Below, piece after piece: positions 63,484 to 64,000 of a stretch of DNA of 64,000 bases; position 1 is the stretch's first letter; every line of letters begins with the position of its first letter. The position numbers and the translations under genes were made by a program. Where the stretch lies: assembly GCA_036227345.1 (NCBI GenBank), contig CP109468.1, positions 1,054,001-1,118,000 on the forward strand. The letters run 5' to 3'. The notes beneath the pieces were generated by a model. The model was not told the DNA's origin, ran no database searches, and worked only from the letters and a program-made list of their open reading frames with translations. This DNA is from Streptomyces sp. NBC_01463 (GTDB taxonomy: Bacteria > Actinomycetota > Actinomycetes > Streptomycetales > Streptomycetaceae).

Positions 63484-64000
63484 ATGCCCGGTCGACAGAG
63501 CCGTCGATCCGTGCTCGCCACGATGACCGCACTACCGCTGGCGGGTGCCATGAGCGCCTGCAGCACCGGTTCATCGGGGTCGGACAGCACGAGCAGAACC
63601 AGCACCGCCGGCAGCAGGGCCGGCCGCAACGCCACGCACATCACGTTCTGGTCCGCCCTGCGCGGGAGTCAGGAGGTGGTGGACGCGTTCAACCGGACGC
63701 ACGACACGATCCAGGTCGACTTCCAGCAGATCCCCTCGGGACCGCAGGGCGGTTACGCGAAGCTCAGCAACGCATCCCGGGCCGGGAACGCCCCGGACGT
63801 CGCGACGATCGAGTACCCCCAGCTCCCGGGCTTCGCCATCGACGGGGTCGCCCGGGACCTCACGGACCTGCTCACCGACCGCCTGCGGGCCGAACTGCTG
63901 CCGCAGGCCCTGGCGCTGACCACGTTCGAGAAGCGCGTCTTCAGCGTGCCGCTCGACGTCGAACCGATGGTGATGCACTACCGCACCGACCTCTTCGCCG
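63484..64000 (+). CDS. Sugar ABC transporter substrate-binding lipoprotein (partial, runs off the window)
   Basis: 172 codons are visible. The N-terminus RQSRRSVLATMTALPLAGAM followed by SACS has a twin-arginine signal and a lipobox (MSAC, Cys near residue 26), so it is probably exported folded and lipid-anchored. A Ser/Thr-rich linker follows and then THITFWSALRGSQEVVDAFN, the start of a family 1 solute-binding protein. ATG 63484 has GGGAGG upstream. Permease genes should follow beyond the window. Confidence 0.85.
   Translation, partial: MPGRQSRRSVLATMTALPLAGAMSACSTGSSGSDSTSRTSTAGSRAGRNATHITFWSALRGSQEVVDAFNRTHDTIQVDFQQIPSGPQGGYAKLSNASRAGNAPDVATIEYPQLPGFAIDGVARDLTDLLTDRLRAELLPQALALTTFEKRVFSVPLDVEPMVMHYRTDLFA

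Overview
The window looks like a piece of a Streptomyces (or close actinomycete) chromosome. Base composition is very GC-rich throughout, third codon positions are almost always G or C, GTG starts are common, genes overlap as GTGA or ATGA, TTA codons are very rare, and sugar ABC transporters lack their own ATPase. I see no insertion sequence, prophage, CRISPR array or plasmid gene. The one trace of a transposase is a degraded, catalytically blank domain built into a regulator.

Layout. 1-6890: a tightly coupled surface-glycan operon (DUF4910 hydrolase, flippase, family 2 glycosyltransferase, polysaccharide pyruvyl transferase, RmlC-like epimerase, class III aminotransferase). 6916-10738: a PAP2 phosphatase, then an AurF-type diiron oxygenase with its ferredoxin/FprB-type reductase behind a palindromic operator. 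10807-16857: DoxX protein, 2,4-dienoyl-CoA reductase with a PadR regulator, and a PAP2/DMT pair divergent from a TetR gene across an elaborate repeat operator. 17139-21771: SPFH protein plus NAD-kinase-like protein, Nudix hydrolase, FBP protein with a probable leaderless mRNA, and a TPP-riboswitch-controlled NCS1 permease.

21738-47376 is a large carbohydrate-utilisation locus: two intact cytoplasmic GH38 alpha-mannosidases, a Gfo/Idh oxidoreductase and a ThuA protein in one operon; a divergent Tat-exported GH99/71-like glycosidase; a third GH38 protein that has lost its catalytic residues, translationally coupled to a ROK regulator fused to a dead IS630-type transposase domain; a mannonate-dehydratase-like enolase; an IclR regulator; a sugar ABC transporter (binding protein and two permeases); a uronate-dehydrogenase-like enzyme; and a 1298-residue secreted beta-helix protein with a discoidin domain and a TTA codon. 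Promoters across the locus share sequence: TTGAC-N17/18-TAnGTTCG occurs upstream of three units, and a 14-base motif sits at the same distance from the -10 box in two of them. I infer a regulon for breaking down and importing a mannose-containing, perhaps fungal, glycan.

47581-64000: MFS transporter, a small Rho_N-like basic protein, a DJ-1/PfpI protein, tRNA-Pro(GGG), a large AAA/TPR protein lacking a LuxR domain, a DUF309 protein, a small membrane protein, a glycerol-type operon (FGGY kinase and two FAD oxidoreductases), a TTA-containing protein of unknown function, an amino-acid permease, a TauE/SafE protein, a DeoR-LacI hybrid regulator, and the start of a sugar-binding lipoprotein whose promoter carries the same motif as that regulator's own promoter.

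The best candidate for something undescribed is the pair at 31568-36836: a catalytically dead glycoside hydrolase overlapping a transposase-ROK hybrid regulator.
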